Notes: generated by a model not told the origin, from the letters alone. A DNA stretch of 64,000 nt from Paroedura picta (GCF_049243985.1 NC_135371.1:23250501-23314500); one strand, 5' to 3'. Counted from the stretch's first letter, positions 10,486 through 20,319 are shown. Made by a program: numbers and translations.

Positions 10486-11887
10486 ATGGAGAGGCTTATT
10501 TTTCAATTGCTGGCTTACATGCTCGCGGTGGTCCAGCGCATGAATACCGCCTTGTCGCGTCGGACGTATGCTATCGCGGAGTACCGAGAACGGGTGGCCG
10601 GAACGCTGACCAGCAGCAGAAGACGTTCTGTAAGGGTAACCATGGCGGCCAAGAAACGCTGGCAAGCTCTGGCAGAGGTCCGGTTCCCCCCCCGGTTCTG
10701 GGTGGACGAACGATCCTCTGACTGGTGGGAGAATTTTGTGTGGACTCGCTGGGATGATGACCACTGGATTGCCAACTTCAGGATGTCGAGGGGGACATTT
10801 TTTGAACTCGTGGAGGCTCTACGTGGACGCATGGAGAGGCAAGTCACTGGCATGCGGCGCCCCGTTCCAGTTGAAAAAAGGGTGGCTGCCGCATTGTGGT
10901 ACTTGGCCACCCCTCAGTACTTCCGGACAGTAGCCCAGCAATTCGGACTCGGAGTCACTACGGTTGGCGATATCCTTAAGGAGTTCTGCCTCGCCATGGA
11001 GGCGGAATTGTTCAGCAAAGTCGTGTGCCTCGGAGACCGGCTTGGAGCGGTGAGTGTCATTCTATTCCCTTTTGCCCTTTAAATTTTTTTTCTTGTTTGA
11101 CAGGTCAGCAACGAAGACGCGATACACCCCACGCTGACATGCAATGGCTTATATTCTTTTCTTTCCCTTATTCCAGAGTATGGACGGGTTTGCCAGGCTT
11201 GGATTCCCGCATTGTTTTGCGGCCGTCGATGGAAGCCACATCCCTATCCGTGCCCCCGGGGGAAGCATAAAAGAGTACGGGAACAGGAAGGACTTTTGCT
11301 CTGTTCTCCTGCAAGGAACAGTGGACTTCTCCGGCCGGTTTATCGATGCCGAGGTGGGGTGGAGTGGCAGGAGGCATGATGCCCTTGTTTTCAGGGAATC
11401 CAACCTCAGGAAAGCCATGGACGAAGGGGTCTTTGTTCCAGGAAACCCCACCGCCACCATTGAGGGCGTGCGTGTGCCGGCGTTGGTCCTCGGGGACGGA
11501 GCCTACCCATTACGACGCTGGCTCATGACTCCCTACAAGCGGCCAAGGACGGACGTGCAGAGCCACTACAACCTCAGTCACTCCCGGGCAAGGAATGTAG
11601 TGGAGCGTGCCTTTGGACGTTTGAAGTCACGGTTCCGTTGTTTAATGTCACGACTCCATGTACATATTGACAATGTGACTCCGCTGATAATCGCATGTGT
11701 GATTTTGCACAACATATGCGAGGACAAGGGACATAACATCCCCTTCCCTGAGGACGAACCTGAACCTGTAGTCCTTCAGGATACACAGGACATCCCTGAA
11801 GCAAGGAGAAAAAGGATATATGCTGAGGGGTGCAAGGTTCGGGACGCCATAGCCACCCACATCTACAGAAACAGGAGGCGTGTTTAA
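10486..11887 (+). CDS. Harbinger DDE transposase (HARBI1-like), 2 exons
   Basis: Exon 1 is 10486-11049 and exon 2 is 11177-11887, with a GTGAGT donor at 11050 and a TTATTCCAG acceptor ending at 11176. The phase is 0 and the product is 424 residues. The family cuts and rejoins transposon DNA in the nucleus. Exon 1 carries a basic N-terminal part and a helix-turn-helix-like region (about residues 128-170, with ALWYLATPQYFRTVAQQFG). Exon 2 carries the catalytic core: Asp206 in AAVDGSHIPI, the conserved Asp256 in GRRHDALVF, Asp295 in LGDGAYPL and Glu330 in NVVERAFGRLKSRF. D295 to E330 gives DD35E spacing. I chose the ATG at 10486 because upstream codons cross the promoter-like region; an in-frame ATG at 10360 is possible. 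Stop TAA is at 11885-11887 and AATAAA at 11911. No frame break was found. Confidence 0.92.
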
Positions 11888-12240
11888 TTGTTTTTCCTAC
11901 TCTGTTGTTGAATAAAGTTTTGTGTTCTTTGTTTAACCTTGTCTTGTGCGGTTTGTGTACTTTGCCAGCAAAAAAACGGGGATTCTCTGGTCCAAAAGCA
12001 CTTTGACAGCCCTAAATGCTAACTCCCCACTGAAATTGACAAACACAATACGGAAGCGCTGAATGGGGAAAGTTCGGGGAGGCGGGTAGCCAGGAAGTAT
12101 TGGCGACCCCTGTCAAACCGGAGGATCAATCCACTTATGTTCCAAGGAATAATTTTATTGGTGGGCAGCTTTGATACATTTAAAAAACGGGGTGGTCGAT
12201 CGGAGCAACGCACGTTCGTTCCCTAACCGTCATTCCGAAG
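11888..12240 (+). promoter_or_regulatory. Transposase 3' end and 5' region of second gene
   Basis: AATAAA at 11911-11916 sits in GTTGAATAAAGTTT, a context repeated near 13816-13829 on the - strand for the trihelix gene. The remaining roughly 300 bp presumably hold the promoter of the gene that starts at 12241. I see no clear TATA box. Confidence 0.45.
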
Positions 12241-13404
12241 ATGCCGAAGCCACGGAAGGGCTCCTTCTGGCAGCGCGCCGAGGCTGAGGCACTTCTGGAG
12301 CTGGTGCTACAATCAAAAAGTGTTGGCCGCCTAATGGCCAGCACCCACTGCCACACCAAGGGTGCCTACCTGGTGTTGGCTTCAAAGCTGAGGGAGAGGG
12401 GCTATGTCCGGACCTGGGAGCAGGTCCGGACAAAATTCAAGCGCCTTAAGCTGGACTTCCTAAACAGTCTGGAACAGTGGGGGGGGATCCCGCAGCCAAG
12501 TGGGAGGACGGTCTTCCACGACCAGATGGTGAAAATATGGGAGAAGGCTGGGAAGCCCCCCCTGGACATGAGGAGGCATATGGGTGAGTGCTGCCCTCGT
12601 TGTGTTTTGCCCTTAAACATGCATGGAATGACTAGCTGCCTCTTTCCCCTACTGTCCCCAATGAAATTCGAGAAAGTATTTAGATGCTGTCAACCCCCTC
12701 AGACTTAGCCAGCCAGTACTGTAGAACCACTTTGGTTATGCGCTTAGACTCTAACTGTGGTGTGTCCACCAGCTGTGTTTCATCTCTGTTTTGTGTGCTT
12801 TTAATTATGATTTGTCTTTTTCTTTGCCCAGCCACACAATCACCATCCAAGCTGGCAACAGCACCTGAGCGTGAGGAGGGGGAGGAAGAGGGACCTTCCA
12901 CCTCGGGACAGGCTGCAGGTGAGAGTTTTATGTCTGTGAGGGAGACCCATGTGTGTGTACCCACACGGAGCCATATGGGAGCCTGATGTGATGCTTCCTT
13001 TTGGAGTGTGATCAAATTCTTTGTTTGATTTCTATAGCTGAAACTGTGGAGGCAAGGCTGCGTGCCATGGAGGCCAGAGTTACTTCCCTGGAGGCTCAAG
13101 TGGCGGAGCTGAAAGGGGAGATTGAGCAGCACAGGCAACAGAGGGAGGCGGAAGAGCGTAGGTTATGTTCCCCACTGCCCAACTCTTCTCACACTGTGGC
13201 TAAGGCCACTTAAAAGTGTATGCATGTGAACTAAAGAAATTTGAAAATATGTGTGGTACTAATGTGTACTTTTTCTCCCTCCCCACAGTTAAGAAGAAGG
13301 AGGACGAAGAGCTCTTCCGGCGCAAAGTTAGGGGGACCGTGGGACGGCTGTGCAGGAGAGTTAGGGCGATGGAAGGGGCTGGGGAGGGGAGCGGTGGGAC
13401 CTGA
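12241..13404 (+). CDS. Harbinger Myb/SANT-like coiled-coil protein, 4 exons
   Basis: Exons are 12241-12583, 12832-12918, 13038-13157 and 13289-13404. Donors are GTGAGT, GTGAGA and GTAGGT; acceptors are GCCCAG, CTATAG and CCACAG. The joined length is 666 nt, exactly 222 codons with the TGA at 13402. Residues 1-114 form a trihelix/Myb-SANT-type domain: tryptophan in SFWQRAEAEALLELV, then LASKLRERGYVRTWEQVRTK and KRLKLDFLNSLEQWG. Exon 2 is acidic (EREEGEEEGPSTS). Exon 3 is a heptad coiled coil (VEARLRAMEARVTSLEAQV). The C-terminus is basic. In known Harbingers the Myb-like partner binds the transposon ends and brings the transposase to the nucleus; that role here is inference. AATAAA is at 13601. 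It lies convergent to the next gene. Confidence 0.82.
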
Positions 13405-13444
13405 GTTTTGTTTCCTGTTTGTGTTTTGGGGTAGGGGTTGGGGG

Positions 13445-13595
13445 GGGGGGCTCCAAGTTTCATTCCCCAATGTTTTTCCCCTGTTAAATGTATACTTTTG
13501 TTAAAAAAAATTGGTTTTCCAGGGGGGTGGGGGGTGGTGGTGCTGGTGGGGCTCCAAGTTTCATTCCCTAATGTTTTTCCCCTGTTAAAATGTTT
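13445..13595 (+). repeat. Tandem duplication in 3' untranslated region
   Basis: GGGGCTCCAAGTTTCATTCC and the following TGTTTTTCCCCTGTTAAA occur twice, about 100 bp apart (near 13448 and 13548), before the AATAAA at 13601. Confidence 0.8.
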
Positions 13596-13821
13596 TTTAA
13601 AATAAAATGTTATTGCAAATTTTATAACAAGACTCCAGTGTGACTTCTTAAACTCGCACATATTTAACCCCACACCACACTCCTAAAACTCCTTGAACTA
13701 ACACCCCTCCAACCTCCAACCCACACAGCAGTACCACAATATACACAATCACTAGAGAGGCCGCTTTCAGCCTTGCAGATTCTACAGTAGGGTACACAGA
13801 GACAGAGTCAAAAATATAAAC

Positions 13822-13827
13822 TTTATT
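13822..13827 (-). terminator. Poly(A) signal of trihelix gene
   Basis: TTTATT on the + strand is AATAAA on the - strand, about 50 nt beyond the stop codon. It sits in GTTGAATAAAGTTT, the same context as the transposase poly(A) signal at 11911. Confidence 0.7.
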
Positions 13828-13876
13828 CAACAAACAACAAAACACAGATAACATGAAATAGAAAAAGTGGGCAAAA

Positions 13877-16125
13877 CTAGGAGGGGGAGTACTTGTCTGC
13901 TGGTTTTATTTTTCTCTTTCCGAGAATAGTCCTCCTTCTTGTTTGGGTGGAGGCATTCTGAGAGGGAGTCGGTGGGGTGGGTGCTGGAAGTGGTGGTGTT
14001 GGTGTGGGTGGTGGTGGGGGGGCGATTTGTGGAGGGTAGGCCCTTTCCATGACCGCTACAGCCCTCTCCATGAGTCTCCTTATCAGACGCACCTCCTCCA
14101 CGCCTTCGCGTAGGATTTGGTTTGTCTCTCTAAGGACTGCCCTCAATTTTCTCCCCTCCTGGGCAATGAGTGTGAGCATGGCTTGGTCAGCGGCCGCGGC
14201 ACGCCGTGACTCCTCATAGCAGTGCTCAAGGAGCCTCTCTCCCACGCTTGTCAAGACGGAGACGCGCCTCAGCCTGCCGCGTTCCCTCGTAAGCCTCTCC
14301 TCTGCTGGGAGCGCACCTCTAGGTGGTGGGCTGCCTGGAGCCAGGGGTGGTTCCTCCTCCTCATCTGAAAGAACCTCTGTTGGCAAAAAATGAGAAACAA
14401 AACTGTTAGTAACATCCAAAAAGTCAAAACACACCATGGTGGACATGGTGTTCTTTTTTGTCCCCGTGTTTTCCTGCCAAGAATTTAAACAATCCCCGGC
14501 GAGCACATGGCTATTGTTTGTTTGCCCATGGTGTGCTTTTACTTTTGCCTACTTTCACAGCAGGACTCTCAACAATTAAAAGGGAGCACATGGTTAGTGC
14601 CTAGCGACATTGTCCTGCAGCTATGGCTCGAAAGGAACAGGTCATGCACGCTCACCATCTTGAATCTGTATCCGCCTGCGCCGGGCAGGAGGTCCAAGCA
14701 CCCTAGGCTGTTCCTCCTCCTGTGTTCCGGGTATGAAATCTGCAAAAAAAGGAAAAAAAACAGATCTAGGACCAAAGGGTGGCAAAGCCAGCTTCAAAGC
14801 CTACACCAGCAACGCAGAGGGACTCTCTTCTTTCTCTTAGCAGTGCTGCTGCCCTGCACAAACAGAAAAGCACAAAGCAGTTAAAACAGCCCCCCCCCCC
14901 TATTTTTACTAATACTTACCAATGTTAGTTGATGCCCCCGAATCACTATCCACGTCAGGTGCTGCTGGAGACTCTAGGGGCCCCGTCCCTGGCAACTGTG
15001 TCTCTGTGGACAAGAGCAGAAAATAGTGAAAAACGAGCAAGCATACACCATGAACCACAAAGCAAGCTCCCAAAGTTGTGAGCCAAAGTACTGCAGAAGG
15101 CCTATGGGCGAGGCATGCTGCAAATATTTTGGGGCTGTTGGTTAAACATGACCGTTTCAAATACTAACCACATCAAGCACTCCACAGCCAACCATCTTAA
15201 TAAATCTTTTAAAAATTAAAATTTAATTATAAAATTAAAACCGTTTCAAATAGTAACCACAGCAAGCACTCCACAGCCTACCTTCTTTTAAAATCTTTTA
15301 AAAATTGAATTATAAAATTATAAAATTAAAACCGTTTCAAATAGTAACCACAGCAAGCACTCCACAGCCTACCTTCTTTTAAAATCTTTTAAAAATTAAA
15401 TTATAAAATTATAAAATTAAAACCGTTTCAAATAGTAACCACAGCAAGCTCTCCACAGCCTACCGTATTATGCGTTGCAACGAACACACGAGAAAACGAT
15501 GCCCAAACGTCAGAACACACATTTGCTTAAAAGGAAATATAAAATAAAAAGAAAATCACTTACCGGAGGCAAGGGGCGTTTGCTCAGGAGCCTCCTCTGG
15601 CTCCCCAGGAACGATGGCGATCAGGTCCAGCGTTACCGATTCCGCGGCTCGTTGCTGGACGGGGGGTGGAGGGCGAAAGCTGGAGGAGGTTCCCTCGCCG
15701 GGATCCTCCTCAGCGGGTGGTTCCTCGACCGGGGCAGCCGGCTTCCGAACCACCTTAAGGCTCCGGCCGACGCGCTTCGGCCTGCCGGATCCTTCCCCGT
15801 CCCCGTACAGCTGGCGCTGCTCCTCGAAGTAGGGGCAGGTCACCTTTTCGTTGCCGGAACCCTTGTTATGGTTCACGGCTCTCATGTACTCTGCCCTCAT
15901 TGTCTTGGTCTTCGACCGGCATTCAAGGCCGGTCCTGTTGTGGCCCAGGGCGCGCATCTTAATAGCCACTTGTTCAAAAACCTCCCTATTCCTGTGGGAG
16001 GACTGGAACGCGTCCTGGATTTTCTCCTCCGAGAAAATCCCGATCAGGTCCCTGATCTCCGCGTCCCTCCAAGTTGGGCCACGGCCGGTTGCAGGGACGG
16101 ACGAGGCTTGAGAAGACGATTCCAT
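13877..16125 (-). CDS. Harbinger trihelix (Myb/SANT-like) protein, 4 exons
   Basis: In coding order the exons are 16125-15564, 15003-14920, 14739-14656 and 14376-13877 on the - strand. All introns are GT-AG (donors GTAAGT, GTAAGT, GTGAGC; acceptors CCACAG, TTGCAG, CAACAG). The total is 1230 nt, 409 residues plus stop. Residues about 15-110 are a trihelix/Myb_DNA-bind_4 domain: PTWRDAEIRDLIGIFSEEKI, HRNREVFEQVAIKMRALGHN, then CRSKTKTMRAEYMRA and CPYFEEQRQLYG. A basic patch (RPKRVGRSLKVVRK) is a likely nuclear signal. The small middle exons are acidic and end in PPARRRRIQIQ. The last exon has a predicted helical or coiled region (LTRERGRLRRVSVLTSVGE onward), a Pro-rich stretch and a basic end (RRRTILGKRKIK). 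It differs clearly from the + strand Myb gene. The likely role is binding element DNA; the division of labour is unknown. Confidence 0.85.
15151..15465. repeat. 91-bp tandem repeat in trihelix intron 1
   Basis: Units begin with ACCGTTTCAAATA at 15151, 15240, 15331 and 15422 (89, 91, 91 bp spacing). Each has a GC-mixed half with CTCCACAGCCTACC and an AT-rich half with AAAATCTTTTAAAAATT. The array lies wholly inside the first intron of the - strand gene, so it does not alter the protein. Confidence 0.9.
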
Positions 16126-16550
16126 GTTGCTTTTGCTAGTAGCTGAGCAAAATGGTGGTGGGAGGTGCAGGGTGCAACGGATCATATACCTTCCCGCACA
16201 CAAAGACAAAGGGACTAGCCGGCTCCTGATTGGTGGAGGGCAGCAGGGGACACGCACATTGGCCACATCAGGTCACATGTCACGTTCAAAACTCCTCGCG
16301 CGGGAACAGGATCTGCTCCTAATGGCCAGATTGGCGCCCTTGTTGTTTGACTTAACGCATGCGCGTATTCGTTTACACGCGAGAAGAGCAGTTTGAACAT
16401 GCAGCGGGAGCCATTTTAGGAAAATGTCCGCCATTACACAAACGCATGCCGGTGTTCAACCGAGAGCAAGTGCGGCAGTACTCGGCAGTTCCCCAATAAT
16501 ATTCACCAGCCACAGCATAAATCAACCAAACATGACATGTAACTGGCGTA

Positions 16551-17045
16551 CGTTCGTTGGCACGCTCAGAGGAATGTTTTTTAAAATGAACGGGGGACGG
16601 CGACTCCGCTTGCCGGAGGTCTAGCCGCCAATGGAAGGGGTTGTCCGCACCCAAGCACAAGCACGCACCGGGAACCACACAAAGACCCACTACACATAAG
16701 CCGCCCCTCATGATATCACCTCGAATCATGTCTATTGAACCCCTGTAAGCTAAGCAGGAGACTGCGAGCGGCGACCGTTCGTTGGCACGCTCAGAGGAAA
16801 ATTTTTTAAAATGAACGGGGGACGGCAACTCCGGTTGCCGTAGGTCTAGCCGCCAATGGAAGGGGTTGTCCGCACCCAAGCACAAGCACGCACTGGGAAC
16901 CACACAAAGACCCACTACACATAAGCCGCCCCTCATGAAATCACCACGAATCACGTCTATTGAACCCCTCTAAGCTAAGCAGGAGACTGCGAGCGGCGAA
17001 TGTTCGTTGGCACGCTCAGAGGAAAATTTTTTAAAATGCTCCCTG
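16551..17045. repeat. 225-bp subterminal tandem repeat, 2.2 units
   Basis: CGTTCGTTGGCACGCTCAGA recurs at 16551, 16776 and (one base changed) 17001, an exact 225-bp period, with the third unit cut after about 45 bp. Units contain AACGGGGGACGGC and CCGCCAATGGAAGGGGTTG. It lies upstream of the trihelix gene and inside the right end. Harbinger proteins are known to bind subterminal repeats, so a binding or regulatory role is possible but inferred. The 193-codon - strand frame across it exists because 225 is a multiple of three. Confidence 0.88.
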
Positions 17046-17547
17046 TACGTTGACTCCGCTAGGACTGGCCGATGGTAGACGGGGTTTTAAGCTTTGGGCA
17101 AATTTTGGGAACGTGACGGTGTGTGCCACTGTGCTTGTGAAAAACTCTTGTGGTGTCCGGGCAGAATTTCCGAAAGTGATCGTGCTTGAAAGCCAGTCGC
17201 TGTCCCGTTGCCTCGTAGATCCCCGCTCGCTCGGAGAAAAAAAAAATGGCGAACAGTTCGCCGGAAGTTTGGAGGACAGGCTCGGGAGGAGGGACTTTGA
17301 AGAACCCGCAACAATGGTAACGCACAGGTCTTTAGCGCTAGTGTTGCAGATTGGTTGCAGGAGTGTATCGCTATCCGGAGGGTGAATCCAGTTTTCTGGA
17401 TTCCCCTAGAAGCGCTACAACGAAGCGCTTTTTGCGGGTCGGTTTCAGGATTGTTGCAGATTGTTTACGACGTCGTGCGTTATGGCAAATTAGTAGCGTT
17501 TTCAATCAGCAACCATTGTGCTATTTTTAAGCCGTGGGAAATGCCCC
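17046..17547. mobile_element. Harbinger right subterminal region
   Basis: Non-coding. The section about 17210-17455 is homologous, inverted, to 32206-32450 of the non-autonomous element, including TCCGAGCGAGCG next to a poly(A/T) run, AGCGCTACAACGAAGCGC and TGCAACCAATCTGCAACACT (on the - strand). AGAAGCGCTACAACGAAGCGC is an internal imperfect inverted repeat. Confidence 0.85.
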
Positions 17548-17839
17548 ACAGAGCCACCCATCTTGATCTTGCCAATATAGAGTACAATCCATCCTAAATC
17601 TTACACATCTTTAGGTAAGGATGTGAAGCGTGGACATAAATGTAGCCCACTGAAATCTGTGGGATTTTCACAGGGGCTGAACTTTGTCTAGCACACAGCT
17701 GTATTTGTTTGAAGTTGTATTTCCCCTCTCCTGATGACTCAGGATGGGAAACATATTCAAAAATGATGGAATGGATGGAATAGCCATGAAAATAAATCAC
17801 TGGGATAGTTATCATTTGCTCAGTCATTTGTGGGACTCA

Positions 17840-18119
17840 AGCCCATGAGATGGAGCGATGGCCATTGGCTTAGATGGATTTAAAAGGAGACTGGACAGAT
17901 TTATGTGGTCCAACACTGGCTATCTAGGTAGAGAAGCAGAATGTCTCTGACTTGACAGATGCCAGCAAAGAGTCAGCAGGGGAAGGTTGTTGCCAGCAGG
18001 CCCTACTCATGGGCTTCCCTGTAGCACCTGCCTGGTTGCTCTTAAAAACAGGATGATGGATGACTGGTATGTGATCCAGCATAGCTACTGTTTGAACACG
18101 TGAACCAGCCCTATTCTGA
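17840..18119 (+). repeat. CR1/L3-type LINE 3' fragment
   Basis: The order TTAAAAGGAGACTGGACAGA, GCTATCTAG, GGGGAAGGTTGTTGCCAGCAG, CTTGTTTTT-like spacer, then GGATGATGGATGACTGGTATG and GATCCAGCATAGCTAC is the standard 3' end of reptile CR1-type LINEs, diverged. There is no open frame. Confidence 0.5.
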
Positions 18120-18207
18120 GACTGAGACTGGATCCACCTGAGTCAGTATTATCTGTTCAGACTGTGCAGTGGCTCTCCAAGGACTCAGGCTGCAGTCTTT
18201 CACATTA

Positions 18208-18485
18208 AAGGTAAAGGTAAAGGTACCCCCTGTGCAAGCACCGAGTCATGTCTGACCCTTGGGGTGACGCTCTCCAGCGTTTTCTTGGCAGACTCAATAC
18301 GGGGTGGTTTGCCAGTGCCTTCCCCAGTCATTACCGTTTACCCCCCAGCAAGCTGGGTACTCATTTTACCGACCTCAGAAGGATGGAAGGCTGAGTCAAC
18401 CTTGAGCCGGCTGCTGGGATTGAACTCCCAGCCTCATGGGCAAAGCTTTCAGACGGCTGCCTTACCACTCTGCGCCACAAGAGGC
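18208..18485 (-). repeat. Sauria SINE with 12-bp target duplication
   Basis: On the - strand it starts GAGCCTCTTGTGGCGCAGAG (tRNA-like A box), has GGGAGTTCAATCCCAGCAGC (B box), and ends with GGGTCAGACATGACTCGGTG, the Bov-B-like tail, and repeated ACCTTT. TCTTTCACATTA flanks it at 18196-18207 and 18486-18497. It is nearly identical to the copy at 20025-20308. Sauria SINEs are known from lizards and snakes and use the Bov-B LINE machinery. Confidence 0.93.
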
Positions 18486-18537
18486 TCTTTCACATTACCT
18501 ATGACCTAATCCTTATTGAAGGTACTGGGGTCACAAA

Positions 18538-18837
18538 GGCCCATTATGCACGGAGTGGAAGGTCCACATTCGGGGTGGAATGGCAGTGACTAAAATCACC
18601 AATTATGCACGCTCCAGGCGGCAACTGGGCGCAGAGTCAATGTATGCCTCCGAAAAAACCGTGTTAGAGAGATGCGGAAGAAAGTGGAGCTTCCCGGGAC
18701 CAGGGCGCAACCAGAAGTGTCTCTGTAGTAGCCGTTTTGCCGCCGTTGCGTTCCGTCCCGTGCATAAGTGGTTTGCTTTGCTTCTTCCTCCTCCGCGTTC
18801 TCCATGCGGCCGTTTCAGGGGCCATGCATAATAGGCC
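18538..18837. mobile_element. 300-bp Harbinger-like MITE
   Basis: Termini GGCCCATTATGCAC and (inward) GGCCTATTATGCAT pair as inverted repeats; AAA flanks both sides as a 3-bp duplication. The ends resemble the Harbinger consensus GGGCCATTYCGCAC (GGCC...ATT..GCAC), so it is likely a related family. It is non-coding. Confidence 0.75.
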
Positions 18838-18893
18838 AAACTAGGACCTCCCCCATGCCAAGCAGATGCTCTACCACTGAGCTATAGCCCCTC

Positions 18894-19670
18894 CCAATTA
18901 CTTTTAATGTAATGGTGACCCCACCCTGAAAATGGCATGCACTTCCTGAGTGTTCTGGCGTAGGATCTAGTGGTATGTAGTGACATAGAATCAAAAGGAA
19001 TTCTGGTGCAATCTCTCCAGCCTCCTTGGCTCAGCACTGCACATCACTGCTGTAATTATTCACATGGCTGCTGTTTGCATCACACAATGGTTAGAAACTC
19101 GTTATAAAAAATAAAGAGTTAGAATTTTTTAAAGTGGTTATTAGAACCCAGTTAGAACCATTTCAGTTACAAACTAGACTAGCTATAGGGCTAATATACC
19201 TTTTGGTAGCATCTTTTTCAGAACTTTAGGAGATGTGGTTGAACATGAGAGGGTGTCTTATGCTGAGCCCATTGATCCATCTCACTATATATGGTCTATT
19301 CTACCCGAGAAATCGTGACCAGAAATGCCAAGAATTTTGCCTAGCATTGGGGATGGGTTTGTAGTGGGCTACCCCTTTATAGGGTCAGCAGCTGCAGACA
19401 AAGGCTTAGTTCATATTTTGGGGGGCTCACCTTGCCCCTGTCTGGCAGCAGTTTGGCAGGAGGCAATGGGTGATGATGCCACTTGCCGCATCTGAGAAAG
19501 AGGGCAGAAGGTGACCAATGCAGTCATGTCTAGACTACCATCTGTGCCTTGAGGAGTCAATAGAGCATTTTATCCTTGCCATTATGGCCCGGATCAAAAG
19601 TGACATATGAACTGGATCCATTGTGTAGGCTTTTAATTTTAATTTCATTTTTTAAAAATTGGTTTCTAAT
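18894..19670. other. Unassigned, no gene seen
   Basis: I recognise no exon or repeat in this stretch. Confidence 0.35.
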
Positions 19671-19998
19671 TGTTGTAATATGCAAGATCTGTAGTGTGCA
19701 TGATTCAACAACATATGAAGAATACCCTACTGGGAGCATTGCAGGAGATGTGTCCCGATGCGTTTGCAATAGTTTCCTCCAGTGTTCTGATTGGCTCTTT
19801 TGGAGACTTCCTGCTCGCGTGAGAATCCTTCCTCCAAGCTTGCCTCCAGCACGAACTGTTCTGTTGTCTCCAAACCGTTAGTTAGGTCTCTCTCCTCTCT
19901 TTCTATACATATTGGTTTCTCTTCATAATAAAACCATGTTATTCTTTTTTAGCGGCTGGGTGCTCATCCACTCTTTACTTATCTAAACTCTGTCAACA
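19671..19998 (+). mobile_element. Solo LTR, retrovirus-like fossil
   Basis: About 328 bp, beginning TGTTG and ending CAACA, with nearly matching 5-bp flanks and an AATAAA-type signal in its right part. No internal region adjoins it, so it appears to be a solo LTR left by recombination. A more diverged relative lies at 38803-39136. Family within LTR elements is undetermined. Moderate divergence between the two copies suggests an old family. Confidence 0.55.
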
Positions 19999-20024
19999 GT
20001 AATAACTGAATAGTAGCTACTGTG

Positions 20025-20308
20025 TAAAAGGTAAAGGTAAAGGTATCCCCTGTGCAAGCACCGAGTCATGTCTGACCCTTGGGGTGACGCCCTCCAGCGT
20101 TTTCATGGCAGACTCAATACGGGGTGGTTTGCCAGTGCCTTCCCCAGTCATGACCGTTTACCCCCCAGCAAGCTGGGTACTCATTTTACCGACCTCGGAA
20201 GGATGGAAGGCTGAGTCAACCTTGAGCCGGCTGCTGGGATTGAACTCCCAGCCTTATGGGCAAAGCTTTCAGACGGCTGCCTTACCACTCTGCGCCACAA
20301 GAGGCTCT
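20025..20308 (-). repeat. Sauria SINE with 11-bp target duplication
   Basis: Same family and orientation as 18208-18485 and almost identical to it. TAGCTACTGTG flanks it at 20014-20024 and 20309-20319. The AAAGGT-type tail is at the left. Confidence 0.93.
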
Positions 20309-20319
20309 TAGCTACTGTG

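Larger units (their letters stand above)
9960..17547 (+). mobile_element. PIF/Harbinger element with three genes
   Basis: Left end GGGCCATTTCGCAC and right end (read inward) GGGGCATTTCCCAC match at 12 of 14 positions. ACA lies directly outside both ends (9957-9959 and 17548-17550), a 3-bp target duplication as expected for PIF/Harbinger, though not the usual TWA. Inside are a DDE transposase (10486-11887, +), a Myb/SANT-like coiled-coil protein (12241-13404, +) and a trihelix protein (16125-13877, -), each with its own poly(A) signal. All frames are intact after splicing at GT-AG sites. Non-coding parts include 91-bp repeats (15151-15465) and 225-bp repeats (16551-17045). The element is probably autonomous and young, which is inference from intact genes, the short duplication and related deleted copies nearby. 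Confidence 0.9.
18120..18893 (-). repeat. tRNA-headed SINE split by two insertions
   Basis: On the - strand the head reads GGGGCTATAGCTCAGTGGTAG and AGCATCTGCTTGGCATG (18848-18893), the body continues at 18498-18537, and the 3' part with CTTGGAGAGCCACTGCACAG lies at 18120-18195. A 300-bp MITE (18538-18837) splits the B-box region and a Sauria SINE (18208-18485) splits the body. Both insertions carry duplications, so the order is clear: this SINE first, the other two later. Confidence 0.7.

Noticed and set aside
16373-16954. 193-codon - strand frame in the Harbinger right end
   Set aside because: It covers two 225-bp repeats and stays open because 225 is divisible by three; no domain, and it lies upstream of the trihelix gene.
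18848-18893. Possible tRNA gene on the - strand
   Set aside because: Only the A-box half is tRNA-like, the B-box region is split by a MITE, and the body is SINE.
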